From Streptomyces sp. NRRL S-340 (GTDB taxonomy: Bacteria > Actinomycetota > Actinomycetes > Streptomycetales > Streptomycetaceae): a DNA stretch of 64,000 nucleotides. The notes beneath the pieces are model-generated. The model did no database searches and was not told the origin of the DNA. It was given only the letters and a program-made list of their open reading frames with translations. The translations under genes and the position numbers were made by a program. Below are positions 8,185 to 18,298 of the stretch, one piece after another. Within the stretch, counting starts at the first letter, position 1; each line of letters starts with the position of its first letter. The DNA lies in the NCBI RefSeq assembly GCF_000720185.1, contig NZ_JOIY01000022.1, positions 58,817 to 122,816 of the forward strand. The letters are read 5' to 3'.

Positions 8185-9660
8185 TCACGTCTTCGGCTCC
8201 AGGGCGCGCGGGGCGGTGGAGGCCGTCGTCGCGGTGGTGCCGCGGGCGGCGGCGCGGGCGAGGCCGTCGGGGAGGGTGAAGGCGAAGACCGCCGTCGCCG
8301 CCGCGACGGCCGCCAGAGCGAGGTAGGCGTGCTGGTAGGCGGGCAGCGGCGGTACGGCGGAGGCGCCCGGCGGTGTGCCGAGCACGAGGGCCGTGGTCAC
8401 CGCTGCCGGGGCGAGCGCGCCGCCGGTCTGGCGCACGACGGTGTTCAGCATCGTGGCCTGGGCCAGGTCCGCCCGCTCGACGGTGGCCAGCGAGGCGATC
8501 GTGGTGGGTATGAAGAAGCACCCGATCGCGGCACCGAACAGGAACATCAGACCGCGGAAGGTCCACAGACCGGTGTCCGTTCCACAGGCGGCGAAGAGCA
8601 GCAGCACTGCGGTGAGACCGGTCAGGCCGCAGCCGACGATCACACGCGGACCGACCCTTGCGTACAGGACACCGGCGAGCTGGACGGTCAGCAGCACTCC
8701 GAACGCCTCGGGGAAGGTGGTCAGGCCCGACTCCAGCGCCGTACGGCCCTGGGCCTGCTGGAGGAAGAGCGGACCCAGGTACAGCGCGCCCATGACGGGG
8801 ATCAGGCCGGCCAGGTTGATCAGGTTGGTGTCCCGGAACAGCCGGTCGGTGAACAGGCGCAGCCGCAACAGGGGCCGGGCCGTGCGCAGTTCCACGGCGA
8901 CGGCGGCCGCCAGCAGGGCCGCGCCGCAGGCGAGGGAGGTGAGGACGGCGGGGGAGGCCCAGCCGCGGTCGGGTCCTTCGCACACACCGAACATCACGGC
9001 CCCCAGACCGCCTGCGCTCAGCAGCAGCCCGGGCAGGTCGAAGCGGCCCGGCCGGCCGCCGCGGCCGCCGGCCAGGAACAGTGCGCCGAACAGCAGGGCG
9101 GGCAGACCCACCGGCAGGTTGACGTAGAAGACCCACCGCCAGGACAGGTGGTCCACGAGCAGCCCGCCCAGCACCGGGGCGGCGGCGGGGGCGATCTGCT
9201 GGGGGACGATCATGTAACGGGAGACGCGTATCTGTTCGGCCGAGGTGAAGGTGCGGAACAGCAGCGCGGTGGAGGCGGGGAAGAGGACACCGGCCGAGAG
9301 TCCCTGCACCGCTCGGTAAGTGACGAGCTGACCGATCCCGAGCGCCGCCCCGCACAGCAGCGACGAGCCCAGGAAACCGGCCAGGGCGGCGAGCAGGACG
9401 CGCTTGCCGCCGAACCGCTCGACCAGCCACGCCGAGGCCGGAATGGCCATGGCCAGGCAGACGGGGTAGACCACCACCACGCCGTCCAGGGCGGCGGTGG
9501 TCAGCCGGAACTGACCGGCGATCGAGGGCAGGGCCACGGTGGTGATCGCTCCGTCGACGATCGCGACGAACGTCACGCTGACGCACACGATGGGGACGAC
9601 CAGCCGCTGGCTGAGCCGGAACGGCCGAGCGGGGCAGGGCGGGGGGAGACGTCGTGGCAT
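8185..9660 (-). CDS. MFS efflux transporter, DHA2 (EmrB/QacA) family
   Basis: A 491-aa proton-driven drug exporter with about 14 membrane segments. DHA2 landmarks include the motif-C-like GALFLAGG region, D-x-x-x-TIVNVALP-type helix 1 (FVAIVDGAITTVALPSIAGQF) and LGGLLVDHLSWRWVFYVNLPVGL in helix 5-6. ATG 9660 is chosen over longer frames because the DNA upstream is the operator region shared with a divergent MarR gene. The start is preceded by almost no leader, so the mRNA may be leaderless. Downstream (7896-8184) there is no gene and no clear terminator. Substrates are unknown; the MarR partner suggests induction by an aromatic or antibiotic. Confidence 0.88.
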   Translation of the reverse strand: MPRRLPPPCPARPFRLSQRLVVPIVCVSVTFVAIVDGAITTVALPSIAGQFRLTTAALDGVVVVYPVCLAMAIPASAWLVERFGGKRVLLAALAGFLGSSLLCGAALGIGQLVTYRAVQGLSAGVLFPASTALLFRTFTSAEQIRVSRYMIVPQQIAPAAAPVLGGLLVDHLSWRWVFYVNLPVGLPALLFGALFLAGGRGGRPGRFDLPGLLLSAGGLGAVMFGVCEGPDRGWASPAVLTSLACGAALLAAAVAVELRTARPLLRLRLFTDRLFRDTNLINLAGLIPVMGALYLGPLFLQQAQGRTALESGLTTFPEAFGVLLTVQLAGVLYARVGPRVIVGCGLTGLTAVLLLFAACGTDTGLWTFRGLMFLFGAAIGCFFIPTTIASLATVERADLAQATMLNTVVRQTGGALAPAAVTTALVLGTPPGASAVPPLPAYQHAYLALAAVAAATAVFAFTLPDGLARAAARGTTATTASTAPRALEPKT

Positions 9661-9692
9661 ATGCTGAGCATACTCACTATGTGCTTGCTCAG
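9660..9692. promoter_or_regulatory. MarR-type operator between MFS and marR
   Basis: Two overlapping dyads lie at the MFS start: TATGCTGAGCATA (9660-9672, perfect around a central G) and CTGAGCA (9664-9670) / TGCTCAG (9686-9692), perfect 7-bp arms with a 15-bp spacer. A repressor bound here would sit on the MFS start and likely -10 element. This is the only such structure in the 115-bp divergent gap, hence assigned to the MarR protein by inference. Confidence 0.6.
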
Positions 9693-9775
9693 GACACGGC
9701 TTTTCTCCACGGTGCGGCAGCGGCCCCGCCCAGGGCACGTGCGAGGGCGGCGCGGGACACGGGAGACTGGGCGGC

Positions 9776-10207
9776 ATGGCAGTGCAAGGCAGCAGCGACG
9801 TCCTGGTCGACGAGCTGTACGAGACGACGTACCGGCTACGGCAGTTCGTGGAAGCCCGGCTGCGGGAGAAGGGCGCCTCGGTGGCCCGGTTGCGCGCCCT
9901 GCGCATGCTGGCCCGGGCCCGGCAGCCGCTGCGCATGGGGGAACTGGGCGAGATGGCGGGCATCGCGGCCCGCACCGCCACCACGATCGTGGACAGCCTC
10001 GAACGCGACGGCCTGGTGCAGCGCATCCCCCACCCGCAGGACCGGCGGGCGCTGCTGGTCCGGCTCACCGATGAAGGACTGCGCTGCCATCGGGAGGCGG
10101 AGGAGATCGACCGCCTCGCCCTCGCCGAGGTGACCGCGACCCTGGACGAGGACGACCGCGAGCACCTGCGGACCCTGCTCGCCCGGATCCGCGCCCAGAC
10201 CTCCTAG
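9776..10207 (+). CDS. MarR family transcriptional regulator
   Basis: A 143-aa winged-helix repressor. The core reads LRALRMLARARQPLRMGELGEMAGIAARTATTIVDSLERDGLVQRIPHPQDRRALLVRLTDEGL, that is helices, recognition helix (about residues 60-78) and wing with the DRR signature. N- and C-terminal helices give the dimer interface. It is divergent from a DHA2 efflux pump, the classic arrangement for a drug-responsive repressor that also controls itself. Confidence 0.9.
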   Translation: MAVQGSSDVLVDELYETTYRLRQFVEARLREKGASVARLRALRMLARARQPLRMGELGEMAGIAARTATTIVDSLERDGLVQRIPHPQDRRALLVRLTDEGLRCHREAEEIDRLALAEVTATLDEDDREHLRTLLARIRAQTS

Positions 10208-10249
10208 GCCCTGTCGTCGCATTCCGGTCGTCCGCCCGCGGGGCGGACG
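10203..10249 (+). terminator. Terminator after marR, within a dispersed sequence element
   Basis: Perfect 9-bp stem CGTCCGCCC (10229-10237) / GGGCGGACG (10241-10249) with a GCG loop, 22 bp after the marR stop. The 27 bp before it (10203-10229, CCTAGGCCCTGTCGTC...) recur with about 85% identity at 48857-48883, again overlapping a stop codon. Confidence 0.7.
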
Positions 10250-10845
10250 GGCATGTGACGGCCCTGCTGCTGTGACCGGGAAGGCCTGCCGGGAAGCCCG
10301 CGGCGTCCGGTGCGGTGGGCCGCGGGGCGGAGCCCGCCCCGCGTACTGGAGGCACCCGGGTGATGCGGCAACGCGGCGAGGTGCCGTGCCGGACGCCGCG
10401 AGCCCGTGAACCCTCCCGGCCGCAGTACCAGCAGCCGGCCGCTCGGCGACACGGACCGGGGCGGGGACGCGACTTCCCGGCGGCGCCGGGCCCGCGGGAG
10501 AGGCCCCGGGCGCCGCGCCGTGTGGTGGCCAAGTGGCCGACGGGGGAGGGCCGATCGACCTCCCCAGGCGGCGGCCCTCCCCCGTCCGGCTTCGCGCGTG
10601 TACCCGCCGGCGTTGTTCCCATGCCTGTCCGGCGGCAGGATTTCGACGACGGCGCGGGCGTGTGCGGCACCCGTCACTTCCTCCTCGGCCCCGCGGGAGG
10701 CGCTGGCACAGTGGCCCTTCGGCCCGGGATACTGCTCCCCGCGGCACTCCGTGGTGCTCGTGTGCACAGAAGGCCGCGGAGGGACGGCGGAGCAGCGGGT
10801 GTCAACCTGATCGGCGTGGGTATGCGCGCGAGGGTGAACGTGGCA
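10250..10845. other. Intergenic region with one strong hairpin, no gene
   Basis: Open frames cross this stretch but are Arg/Pro/Gly-rich with no family pattern. The one notable structure is a perfect 15-bp inverted repeat, GACGGGGGAGGGCCG (10539-10553) and CGGCCCTCCCCCGTC (10572-10586), loop 18 nt, far from either neighbouring gene. It could be a terminator for an unseen transcript. Confidence 0.6.
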
Positions 10846-11340
10846 ATGAAGGCGACGGCGATGGATGCAGGGCCGATGGGCGAGGACGGCACCATGCCGG
10901 ACGACTATGTGATACAGACCACTGTGGCTCTGGAGGGTGACGGCACCGACATCGCGCAGGCCCGCCACCTGGCCGCCGGTTTCCTCGGCCGGGTGCAGGC
11001 CGAGCACGGACTGCCTGTCTCCCAGCGTGCCATGGACCTCACGCAGCTGGTGGTCAGCGAGCTGGTCACCAACGCCCGCAAGTACGCGCCCGGCCCGGCC
11101 CTGCTGGACCTGCGGATCACCGGGGGCACGGTCGAGATCTCGGTGTGGGACTCCGACCCGGTGCTGCCGGTCGCCCGGGCCGCGGACGCCGGCCGGGTGG
11201 GACAGCACGGCCTGGAGATCGTCATGGCCGTTGCCCAGGGCTTCGCGGCACAGCGCGAACCGGTCGGCAAGCGCATCACCGCCCGCCTCGCCCTGGCCGA
11301 CGACCCCGACGGCGCCATCACCGGCCGGCCGCCCCTGTAG
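10846..11340 (+). CDS. ATP-binding protein, RsbW/SpoIIAB-like anti-sigma or regulatory kinase
   Basis: A GHKL/HATPase_c_2 protein of about 164 aa. The N box is LTQLVVSELVTNARKYAP (helix with E and N for Mg-ATP) and a G-rich end GQHGLEIVMAVAQGF. These small kinases bind sigma factors or phosphorylate anti-sigma antagonists; Streptomyces has dozens. ATG 10846 is a compromise; ATGs at 10861, 10876 and 10894 are also in frame, and 10894 has the best spaced GAGG. It is convergent with a PP2C phosphatase gene of the class that reverses such phosphorylation, so the two may act on one partner switch. No anti-sigma antagonist (STAS) or sigma gene is nearby. Confidence 0.8.
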   Translation: MKATAMDAGPMGEDGTMPDDYVIQTTVALEGDGTDIAQARHLAAGFLGRVQAEHGLPVSQRAMDLTQLVVSELVTNARKYAPGPALLDLRITGGTVEISVWDSDPVLPVARAADAGRVGQHGLEIVMAVAQGFAAQREPVGKRITARLALADDPDGAITGRPPL

Positions 11341-11508
11341 GCCGGGCGCGGCCGGGGATCCGTCCGGTCACACGGAGGACCGGAGTGCGCCGGCGAGGAA
11401 CCGCTGACGGGCAGGAGCCCCCACCGCGCCTGCGGGAGGCAGCACTGACTGCCCGTCACCCGGTGAGGGCTGCGACCGGGCGGATCACGACCTGTTCCGC
11501 ACGCTGGG

Positions 11509-11538
11509 CAGGGACCTCGCAGGGACCTCGCAGGGACC
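11509..11538. repeat. Short tandem repeat, 11-bp unit x 2.7
   Basis: CAGGGACCTCG occurs at 11509-11519 and 11520-11530, followed by CAGGGACC (11531-11538). It lies in the convergent gap just past the phosphatase stop; no function evident. Confidence 0.85.
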
Positions 11539-11541
11539 CCC

Positions 11542-13986
11542 CTACATCACCCGGGTGCCGACGACGCAGGTGTCGTCGTCCGTGTCCGACTTGCTGTAGG
11601 TCAGCAGGCGGTCCAGCTGCTGGTCCAGCGTCTTGGGCGCCGTACGGGCGGTGGCCAGCAGATGGGCCAGGGATTCCTCCACGGTCCGGTCCCGGCGTTC
11701 GATCAGTCCGTCGGTGTACATCAGCACGGTGTCCCCCGGCGCCAACTGCAGCTCCGCCTCCTCGTACACGGCCTCGGGTACCGCACCCAGCAGCAGGCCC
11801 TTGATGAGGGGCAGCGGCGCGGCCTCCGCCCCGCGGACCAGGACGGGCGGGAGGTGGCCCGCCCGCGCCCACCGCAGGGTGCGGCGGTCCCGGTCGTACA
11901 GCGCGCAGACCGCGGTGGCGGTGACCGCGCCGGTGAGGTGGTGCGCCACGATGTTCAGCCACGACAGCAGCTGGCCCGGTCCCGCCCCGGTCACGGCGAG
12001 CCCGCGCAGGGCGTTGCGCAGCACCACCATGCTGGTGGCTGCCTCGATGCCGTGCCCGGCGACGTCGCCCACACAGAGCAGCACCAGTCCGGACGGCAGC
12101 ACCACGGTGTCGTACCAGTCGCCGCCCACCAGGTTCTCGGTCTCCGCCGGCCGGTAGCGCACCGCGATCTCCAGACCGGACACCCGCAGCGGTGCCTGCG
12201 TCGGCGGCATGATGGCGTGCTGCAGTTGCAGGGTCAGCCGGTTGCGCTCCGTCGCCTGCTGCTCGGTGTGGGCGAGTTGGTCACGGGTGGCGGCGAGTGC
12301 CACCTCCGTCCAGTGCTGGGCGGAGATGTCCTGGTAGGCGCCCCGGACCGCGAACAGCCGGCCGTCGGTGTCCAGCACCGGTTCGGCGACCACCCGGATG
12401 TGCCGGGTCACGCCGTCGGGCCGCTGCAGACGGAACGCCGCGGAGGCCGGCCTGCGCTGGTGCAGCACCGTGCGCAGGAAACGGCCGAGGGGCACCGCGT
12501 CGTCGAAGTGCGCGTGCTCGGGAAGTTCCTCCAGGGGAACCGGCGTGCTGGAAGGCGGCCGCCCGTACAGCTGGAACAGCTGGTCGTTCCAGGTGATCTC
12601 ACCGGTGAGCAGGTTCTCCTCGAAGCCGCCGATGCGACCCAGGCGCTGGGCGTGCTGGAGGAGGCTCGCCAGCCGAGCCGTCTCGTCCTCGATGCGCCAG
12701 AGCAGCAGCACGCTGCTGCCGTGCCGGCTGATGCTGATGTCCGCGACCGTCGACAGCGGCACCTGGTCGACGAGCGAGGTCAGCTGCATGCGGCGTGCCC
12801 GGAACGGCTCGCCCGTGGCCCACACCCGCTCCACCCGCTGGAACAGCTCGCTCCTGCCCGCGGCCATCGGGTACGCCTCCAGCAGCAGCGCACCGTTGAC
12901 CACCGCGCGGGGGCGGCCGGCCGGGTCCAGGAAGCGGCTGTTGACGTGCTGGATGCGGAAGTCGACCAGCTGCCCGGAGCCGTCGATGTGCGGGACCAGG
13001 ACCAGGGCGGGGTCGTGCAGCCCGTCCGCCAGGTCCATCAGCTCGGCGGTGGGCGGCAGGATCCCCGGCTCGTGCCCCGCGTCCCGGCGCAGCGTGTACG
13101 TCTCCAGGGTGTGCGCGCACAGCTCGGCCAGGGCGTCCACCTGCCGGACGATCTGCGGCGGCTGGGGCGGGAGCGGTTCCGGCCAGGCGATCTCCAGCAC
13201 GCCGTGGACGCGGCCGCCGGTGCCCGCGGGGACCGCGACCCGGCCGCCGTCCGGGTGCGCGTGCCGGCCGATGGTCGGCAGTCCGGTCGCGGAGAGCGAG
13301 GACAGCCACTGCCCGTCGCGCTCGGTCAGACCGCGGCGTGCCACCGTCGCCACCTCCGGCGGGACGTACCGCCACCGGGTGGCCTCCGCCGGGGAGAACC
13401 CGGCGCTGCCGACAAGGGTCAGCGAGCCGTCGGCCCCCGCGGCCCACACGGCCACGGCCACCGCGCCCAGCGGACGCAGCGCGTGCTCCAGCAGGGAGTC
13501 GGCGACGGCCTGGGTGTCGTCGGCCGCAAGTGCCCCGCTCTCGGCCGCCCTGAGCCGTACGGCGGCGGTGTCGCGCTCGACCGCGCCGCCGGCGGCGGCC
13601 AGGAAGGCGTCCGTGACCTCCGCCACGCGGTCGCGGGCGGCCTGGTTGATGACCTCGACCGCGAACTCCAGCGTCGTCATCTTGGCCTGTTCGGTCAGCT
13701 CGGCGAGTTGCCGGGCCGCCTGTGCCGGACCGCACCCCAGCCGCTCGACCAGGATGCCCTTGGCCATCTCGACCAGCGCCCGGCCCTCCGCCTCCGCCTG
13801 CGCGCTGAGCACTTCGCGGCGCAGCCGCTCCACCGTGGCGGCCAGCCTGCCGACGGGTGAGGCGGGGGAGGCGCCGGCCAGGTCCGGCGGGACCGCGGCG
13901 CCGCGGGCTGCCGGCACGGCGGGCGCGGCCGGCTCCGGGCGGGGCCCGGCGGCGCCCGGCCCGTGCGGCTTGTCGGTGGTGCTCAC
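11542..13986 (-). CDS. ANTAR-GAF-PAS-PAS PP2C-type (SpoIIE) phosphatase
   Basis: An 814-aa cytoplasmic Ser/Thr phosphatase with stacked sensors. After a Pro/Ala-rich head, residues about 60-115 resemble an ANTAR RNA-binding domain (LVEMAKGILVERLGCGPAQAARQLAELTEQAKMTTLEFAVEVI). A GAF-like domain spans about 150-295, and PAS-like domains about 305-415 and 450-555. The C-terminal 225 residues are SpoIIE/PP2C, with metal motifs GGDWYD (about 619), GDVAGHG and the closing SDTDDDT. Such proteins dephosphorylate STAS-type anti-sigma antagonists. It is 37 bp downstream of the multi-HAMP kinase on the same strand and convergent with a GHKL kinase, so the three probably form one signalling route. ANTAR fused to PP2C is the odd feature: ANTAR normally binds antiterminator hairpins. 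Confidence 0.86.
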   Translation of the reverse strand: MSTTDKPHGPGAAGPRPEPAAPAVPAARGAAVPPDLAGASPASPVGRLAATVERLRREVLSAQAEAEGRALVEMAKGILVERLGCGPAQAARQLAELTEQAKMTTLEFAVEVINQAARDRVAEVTDAFLAAAGGAVERDTAAVRLRAAESGALAADDTQAVADSLLEHALRPLGAVAVAVWAAGADGSLTLVGSAGFSPAEATRWRYVPPEVATVARRGLTERDGQWLSSLSATGLPTIGRHAHPDGGRVAVPAGTGGRVHGVLEIAWPEPLPPQPPQIVRQVDALAELCAHTLETYTLRRDAGHEPGILPPTAELMDLADGLHDPALVLVPHIDGSGQLVDFRIQHVNSRFLDPAGRPRAVVNGALLLEAYPMAAGRSELFQRVERVWATGEPFRARRMQLTSLVDQVPLSTVADISISRHGSSVLLLWRIEDETARLASLLQHAQRLGRIGGFEENLLTGEITWNDQLFQLYGRPPSSTPVPLEELPEHAHFDDAVPLGRFLRTVLHQRRPASAAFRLQRPDGVTRHIRVVAEPVLDTDGRLFAVRGAYQDISAQHWTEVALAATRDQLAHTEQQATERNRLTLQLQHAIMPPTQAPLRVSGLEIAVRYRPAETENLVGGDWYDTVVLPSGLVLLCVGDVAGHGIEAATSMVVLRNALRGLAVTGAGPGQLLSWLNIVAHHLTGAVTATAVCALYDRDRRTLRWARAGHLPPVLVRGAEAAPLPLIKGLLLGAVPEAVYEEAELQLAPGDTVLMYTDGLIERRDRTVEESLAHLLATARTAPKTLDQQLDRLLTYSKSDTDDDTCVVGTRVM

Positions 13987-14023
13987 GATGCGGATGCTCC
14001 TCGGCCGAAGGGTGCTCGCTCGC

Positions 14024-17000
14024 TCACGCGGACAGCCAGCGTCGGACGCAGGCGATCAGGTCGTGGGCGTCCACGGGCTTGGTGACGTAGTCGCTCGCAC
14101 CCGACGCCAGGGACTTCTCCCGGTCACCCGGCATCGCCTTCGCGGTGACGGCGATGATCGGCAGATCGGCGTACTGGGGCAGCTTGCGGATCTCCGCGGT
14201 GGCCGTGTAGCCGTCCATCTCCGGCATCATCACGTCCATCAGGACCAGCGCGATGCCGGGGTTGGCGAGCAGCGTGTCGATGCCCTTGCGTCCGTTCTCC
14301 GCGTGCATCACCCGGAAGCCGTACATCTCCAGGATCCCGCTGAGCGCGAACAGGTTGCGCGCGTCGTCGTCGACGACGAGGACGGTACGGCCCCGGAAGC
14401 GGTCGTCGACGGGCGGCGCGAGGTCCTGCGGCTCCTCGGAGCGCACCAGGGACAGCACGTCCCCGGGCTCCTCGGCCGACAGGTGCAGGGCGATGCGTTC
14501 GCGCAGCTCGTCCAGGCCGGAGAGGAACTCCACGGATCCGTCGTCCCGGTGCCGGCGCAGCACCTCGCCCGAGCCCGCGTCAGGATGGTGACCACCGTGG
14601 ACGAGCACCGGCACACCCGTCAGCCCCGAGTCGCTGTGCAGCGCCATGAGGAACCGGTCCGCCTCGCCCTCGGGCATGTCGAGGTCCAGGACGACGCAGT
14701 GGCAGGGCCTGGCCGCCAGCGCGCCCGCCGCCTCCTGCGCCCCCACCGCGGTGATGACCTCCACCGCGGACAGCGCGGTGCCGTCGTCCGGGCTGTGCCG
14801 GGACAGGTCCGCGACCACGCTCTCGGCGACCAGGGTCAGCAGGCCACGGGAGCGCTCCTCGACGACGAGCAGCCGGCGCGGATGCGGCCGGGCCGGGCCC
14901 GCCGGCTGCCCGGCCGCGGCCACCGGACCGGTGAGAGCGGCCGGCTCGTCCGGCGCCTGTTCGGCCGGGCGGCCGCTGCCGAGCAGCCGCTCGAAGTCGG
15001 GCCGGGCCACCGGCAGGAAGAGCGTGAAGGTGCTGCCCCGGCCCGGGACGCTGTCCACCACGACGGCGCCGCCCAGCAGATGGGCGATCTCGCGCGTGAT
15101 GGACAGGCCCAGACCGGTGCCGCCGTACTTGCGGCTCGTGGTGCCGTCCGCCTGCTGGAAGGCACCGAAGATCGACTCCAGGTGCTGCTCCGGAATGCCG
15201 ATGCCGGTGTCCTTGACCCGGAAGGCGACGACGGCGCCGCCCCGCACGACCCCCGTGGGCACCTCGTCGTCCGCCGCGGACTCGATGGACAGCTCCACGC
15301 CACCCTGCTCGGTGAACTTCACCGCGTTGGACAGCAGGTTGCGCAGGATCTGCCGCAGGCGGGAATCGTCGGTGAGCAGATCGGCGGGCGCGCCGGCCGC
15401 TGTGCTGACGTCGAACTCCAGGCCCTTCTGGGTGGTCATCGGCCGGAAGGTGGCCTCCACGTACTCGATGAGCCGGTCCAGCGGCACCCGTTCCGGAGTG
15501 ACGTCCATCTTGCCGGCCTCGACCTTCGACAGGTCGAGGATGTCGTTGATCAGCTGGAGCAGGTCGCTGCCGGCCGAGTGGATGATTCCCGCGTACTCGA
15601 CCTGTTTCGGCGTGAGGTTGCGCGAGGGGTTCTGCGCCAGCAACTGGGCGAGGATGAGCAGACTGTTGAGCGGGGTGCGCAGCTCGTGGCTCATGTTCGC
15701 CAGGAACTCCGACTTGTACTTCGAGGCCAGCGACAACTGCTGGGCGCGGGCCTCCAGTTCCCGTCGCGCCTGCTCGATCTGCAGGTTCTTCGCCTCGATG
15801 TCACGGTTCTGGTCCGCGAGCAGCGACGCCTTGTCCTCCAGCTCGGCGTTGGAGCGCTGCAACTCGTCCTGCTGGGCCTGCAACTCGGCCGAGCGGGCCT
15901 GCAGTTCGGCGGTGAGCCGCTGGGACTCCTCCAGCAGCTCGTCGGTGCGGGCGTTCGCCACGATCGTGTTGACGTTCACGCCGAGCGCCTCGCGCAGCTG
16001 TTCCAGGAAGTCCCGGTGGGTCGGCGTGAACGCGGTGACCGACGCCAGCTCGATGACGCCGAGGACCTGGTCCTCGAAGAGGATCGGCAGCAGGACCAGC
16101 GCCCGGGGGACGGCCTGGCCCAGCCCGGAGGAGATGGTGACGTACCCGGGGGGCAGGTCCTCGACCGCGATCGTACGGCGACTGTGGGCGGCCTGGCCGA
16201 CCAGCGAGCGGCCGAAGGAGAAGCGGGTGGGCCGGAAGTCGTCCTCGGCCCTGCCGTAGGAGCCGACGAGCCGCAGCTCCGGACCGCGCTCCCCGTCCTC
16301 GGCGAGGTAGAAGGCACCGTACTGGGCCGACACCAGCGGTGTCAGCTCCTCCATGATCAGCTCGGCCACCACCGGCAGGTCCCGGTGGCCCTGGAGCAGT
16401 GAGGAGATCCGCGCCACGTTGGTCTTCAGCCAGTCCTGCTCCTCGTTGGCCCGGGTGGTCTCGCGCAACGACTCCACCATGGAGTTGATGTTGTCCTTGA
16501 GTTCGGCGACCTCGCCGGACGCCTCCACCGTGATCGACCGGGTCAGGTCGCCCTCGGCGACGGCGCTGGCCACCGCGCCGATCGCCCGCACCTGGCGGGT
16601 CAGGTTGCCGGCCAGCTCGTTGACGTTCTCCGTCAGCCGCTTCCACGTGCCGGAGACGCCTTCCACCTCGGCCTGGCCGCCGAGGCGGCCCTCGGTGCCG
16701 ACCTCGCGGGCGACGCGGGTGACCTCGTCGGCGAACGCGGACAGCTGGTCGACCATCGTGTTGATGGTCGTCTTCAGCTCCAGGATCTCGCCGCGCGCGT
16801 CGACGTCGATCTTCTTCGACAGGTCGCCCCGCGCCACCGCGGTCGTCACCAGCGCGATGTTGCGCACCTGACCGGTGAGGTTGTCGGCCATGGAGTTGAC
16901 GTTGTCGGTGAGGTCCTTCCACGTGCCCGCCACGTTCGGCACCTGGGCCTGGCCGCCGAGGCGGCCCTCGGTGCCGACCTCGCGGGCGACACGGGTGACC

Positions 17001-18298
17001 TGTTCGGCGAACGCGGAGAGCGTGTCGACCATGGTGTTGATCACGTCGGCCAGGGCCGCGATCTCGCCCTCGGCCTCCACCGTGATCTTGCGGGACAGGT
17101 CGCCGCGGGCCACGGCGGTGGCGACCTGCGCGATGGAGCGGACCTGGCCGGTCAGGTTCGACGCCATCACGTTGACGTTGTCGGTGAGGTCCTTCCACGT
17201 GCCGGAGACGCCCTTGACGTCGGCCTGGCCGCCGAGGCGGCCCTCGGTGCCGACCTCGCGGGCGACACGGGTGACCTCGTCGGCGAACGCGGACAACTGG
17301 TCGACCATCGTGTTCATCGTGGTCTTCAGCTCCAGGATCTCGCCCCGGGCATCGACCGTGATCTTCTGCGAGAGGTCGCCCTTGGCGACGGCGGTCGCCA
17401 CATGGGCGACGTTGCGGACCTGGTTGGTGAGGTTGCCCGCCATCGAGTTCACCGAGTCGGTCAGGTCCCGCCAGGTGCCCTTGACGCCCTTGACGTCGGC
17501 CTGGCCGCCGAGGCGGCCCTCGGTGCCGACCTCGCGGGCGACGCGGGTGACCTCGTCGGCGAACGCGGACAACTGGTCGACCATCGTGTTGATGGTGCTC
17601 TTCAGTTCGAGGATCTCGCCGCGGGCGTCCACGGTGATCTTCTGCGAGAGGTCGCCCTTGGCCACCGCCGTGGTCACCTGGGCGACGTTGCGGACCTGAC
17701 TGGTCAGGTTGCCCGCCATGAAGTTCACGGAGTCGGTCAGGTCCCGCCACACGCCCGCGACACCGGGCACCTTGGCCTGGCCGCCGAGGCGGCCCTCGGT
17801 GCCGACCTCACGGGCGACGCGGGTGACCTCGTCGGCGAACGCGGACAACTGGTCGACCATCGTGTTGACGGTGTTCTTCAGCTGGAGGATCTCGCCACGC
17901 GCCGGAACGTCGATCTTCTGCGACAGGTCGCCCTTGGCGACCGCCGTCGCCACCTGGGCGATGTCACGGACCTGCGTGGTCAGGTTGCCCGCCATGGCAT
18001 TGACGGAATCCGTGAGCACGGCCCAGGTCCCGGACACCCCGGGCACCTCCGCCTGGCCGCCCAGCGTGCCCTCGGTACCCACCTCCCGGGCCACCCGGGT
18101 GACCTCGGAGGTGAACACGGACAGCTGGTCGACCATGCCGTTGAACACGGTCGCGATGTCACCCATGAGACCGGCGGCGTCCTCGGGCAGCCGCGTGCCG
18201 AAGTCACCGTCCCGTACGGCCGTCAGACCGGCCAGCAGCTGCCGCAGCTCCCGTGCGTCCGGCACGGCCTCGACGGCCCTGGTCCCCTCGCTGGTCAT
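14024..18298 (-). CDS. Hybrid sensor histidine kinase with tandem HAMP repeats
   Basis: A 1424-aa soluble kinase with no membrane segment. Residues about 15-620 are a chain of HAMP modules, including six 92-residue repeats ([18 protein letters not shown]...LTDSVNxMAGNLT). A GAF domain follows (about 630-780), then a coiled coil, HisKA with phospho-acceptor His871 ([12 protein letters not shown]), HATPase (N box about 985, [12 protein letters not shown] about 1062), a degenerate receiver (about 1125-1270, acceptor-like Asp in [10 protein letters not shown] but acidic pocket changed) and a full receiver with Asp1355 ([12 protein letters not shown]) and its Lys in YVTKP. Long HAMP chains act as signal levers in related actinobacterial kinases of osmotic or stress sensing. 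It precedes the PP2C gene. No stand-alone response regulator is adjacent. Confidence 0.93.
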   Translation of the reverse strand: MTSEGTRAVEAVPDARELRQLLAGLTAVRDGDFGTRLPEDAAGLMGDIATVFNGMVDQLSVFTSEVTRVAREVGTEGTLGGQAEVPGVSGTWAVLTDSVNAMAGNLTTQVRDIAQVATAVAKGDLSQKIDVPARGEILQLKNTVNTMVDQLSAFADEVTRVAREVGTEGRLGGQAKVPGVAGVWRDLTDSVNFMAGNLTSQVRNVAQVTTAVAKGDLSQKITVDARGEILELKSTINTMVDQLSAFADEVTRVAREVGTEGRLGGQADVKGVKGTWRDLTDSVNSMAGNLTNQVRNVAHVATAVAKGDLSQKITVDARGEILELKTTMNTMVDQLSAFADEVTRVAREVGTEGRLGGQADVKGVSGTWKDLTDNVNVMASNLTGQVRSIAQVATAVARGDLSRKITVEAEGEIAALADVINTMVDTLSAFAEQVTRVAREVGTEGRLGGQAQVPNVAGTWKDLTDNVNSMADNLTGQVRNIALVTTAVARGDLSKKIDVDARGEILELKTTINTMVDQLSAFADEVTRVAREVGTEGRLGGQAEVEGVSGTWKRLTENVNELAGNLTRQVRAIGAVASAVAEGDLTRSITVEASGEVAELKDNINSMVESLRETTRANEEQDWLKTNVARISSLLQGHRDLPVVAELIMEELTPLVSAQYGAFYLAEDGERGPELRLVGSYGRAEDDFRPTRFSFGRSLVGQAAHSRRTIAVEDLPPGYVTISSGLGQAVPRALVLLPILFEDQVLGVIELASVTAFTPTHRDFLEQLREALGVNVNTIVANARTDELLEESQRLTAELQARSAELQAQQDELQRSNAELEDKASLLADQNRDIEAKNLQIEQARRELEARAQQLSLASKYKSEFLANMSHELRTPLNSLLILAQLLAQNPSRNLTPKQVEYAGIIHSAGSDLLQLINDILDLSKVEAGKMDVTPERVPLDRLIEYVEATFRPMTTQKGLEFDVSTAAGAPADLLTDDSRLRQILRNLLSNAVKFTEQGGVELSIESAADDEVPTGVVRGGAVVAFRVKDTGIGIPEQHLESIFGAFQQADGTTSRKYGGTGLGLSITREIAHLLGGAVVVDSVPGRGSTFTLFLPVARPDFERLLGSGRPAEQAPDEPAALTGPVAAAGQPAGPARPHPRRLLVVEERSRGLLTLVAESVVADLSRHSPDDGTALSAVEVITAVGAQEAAGALAARPCHCVVLDLDMPEGEADRFLMALHSDSGLTGVPVLVHGGHHPDAGSGEVLRRHRDDGSVEFLSGLDELRERIALHLSAEEPGDVLSLVRSEEPQDLAPPVDDRFRGRTVLVVDDDARNLFALSGILEMYGFRVMHAENGRKGIDTLLANPGIALVLMDVMMPEMDGYTATAEIRKLPQYADLPIIAVTAKAMPGDREKSLASGASDYVTKPVDAHDLIACVRRWLSA
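16480..18140 (-). repeat. Six in-frame 276-bp tandem repeats encoding HAMP modules
   Basis: The segment encoding VAREVGTEG recurs at exact 276-bp steps (marker CTCGGT at 16691, 16967, 17243, 17519, 17795 and 18071). Neighbouring copies are very alike in DNA, with runs of identical sequence, so copy number could change by recombination without breaking the frame. Confidence 0.95.

Noticed and set aside
10315..10845. Long N-terminal extension of the GHKL ATPase
   Set aside because: Low-complexity Arg/Pro/Gly translation that includes the 15-bp hairpin; family homology begins well after 10846.
12368..16402. 1344-aa forward frame opposite the phosphatase and kinase
   Set aside because: Antisense to two strongly supported genes; composition is that of a shadow frame.
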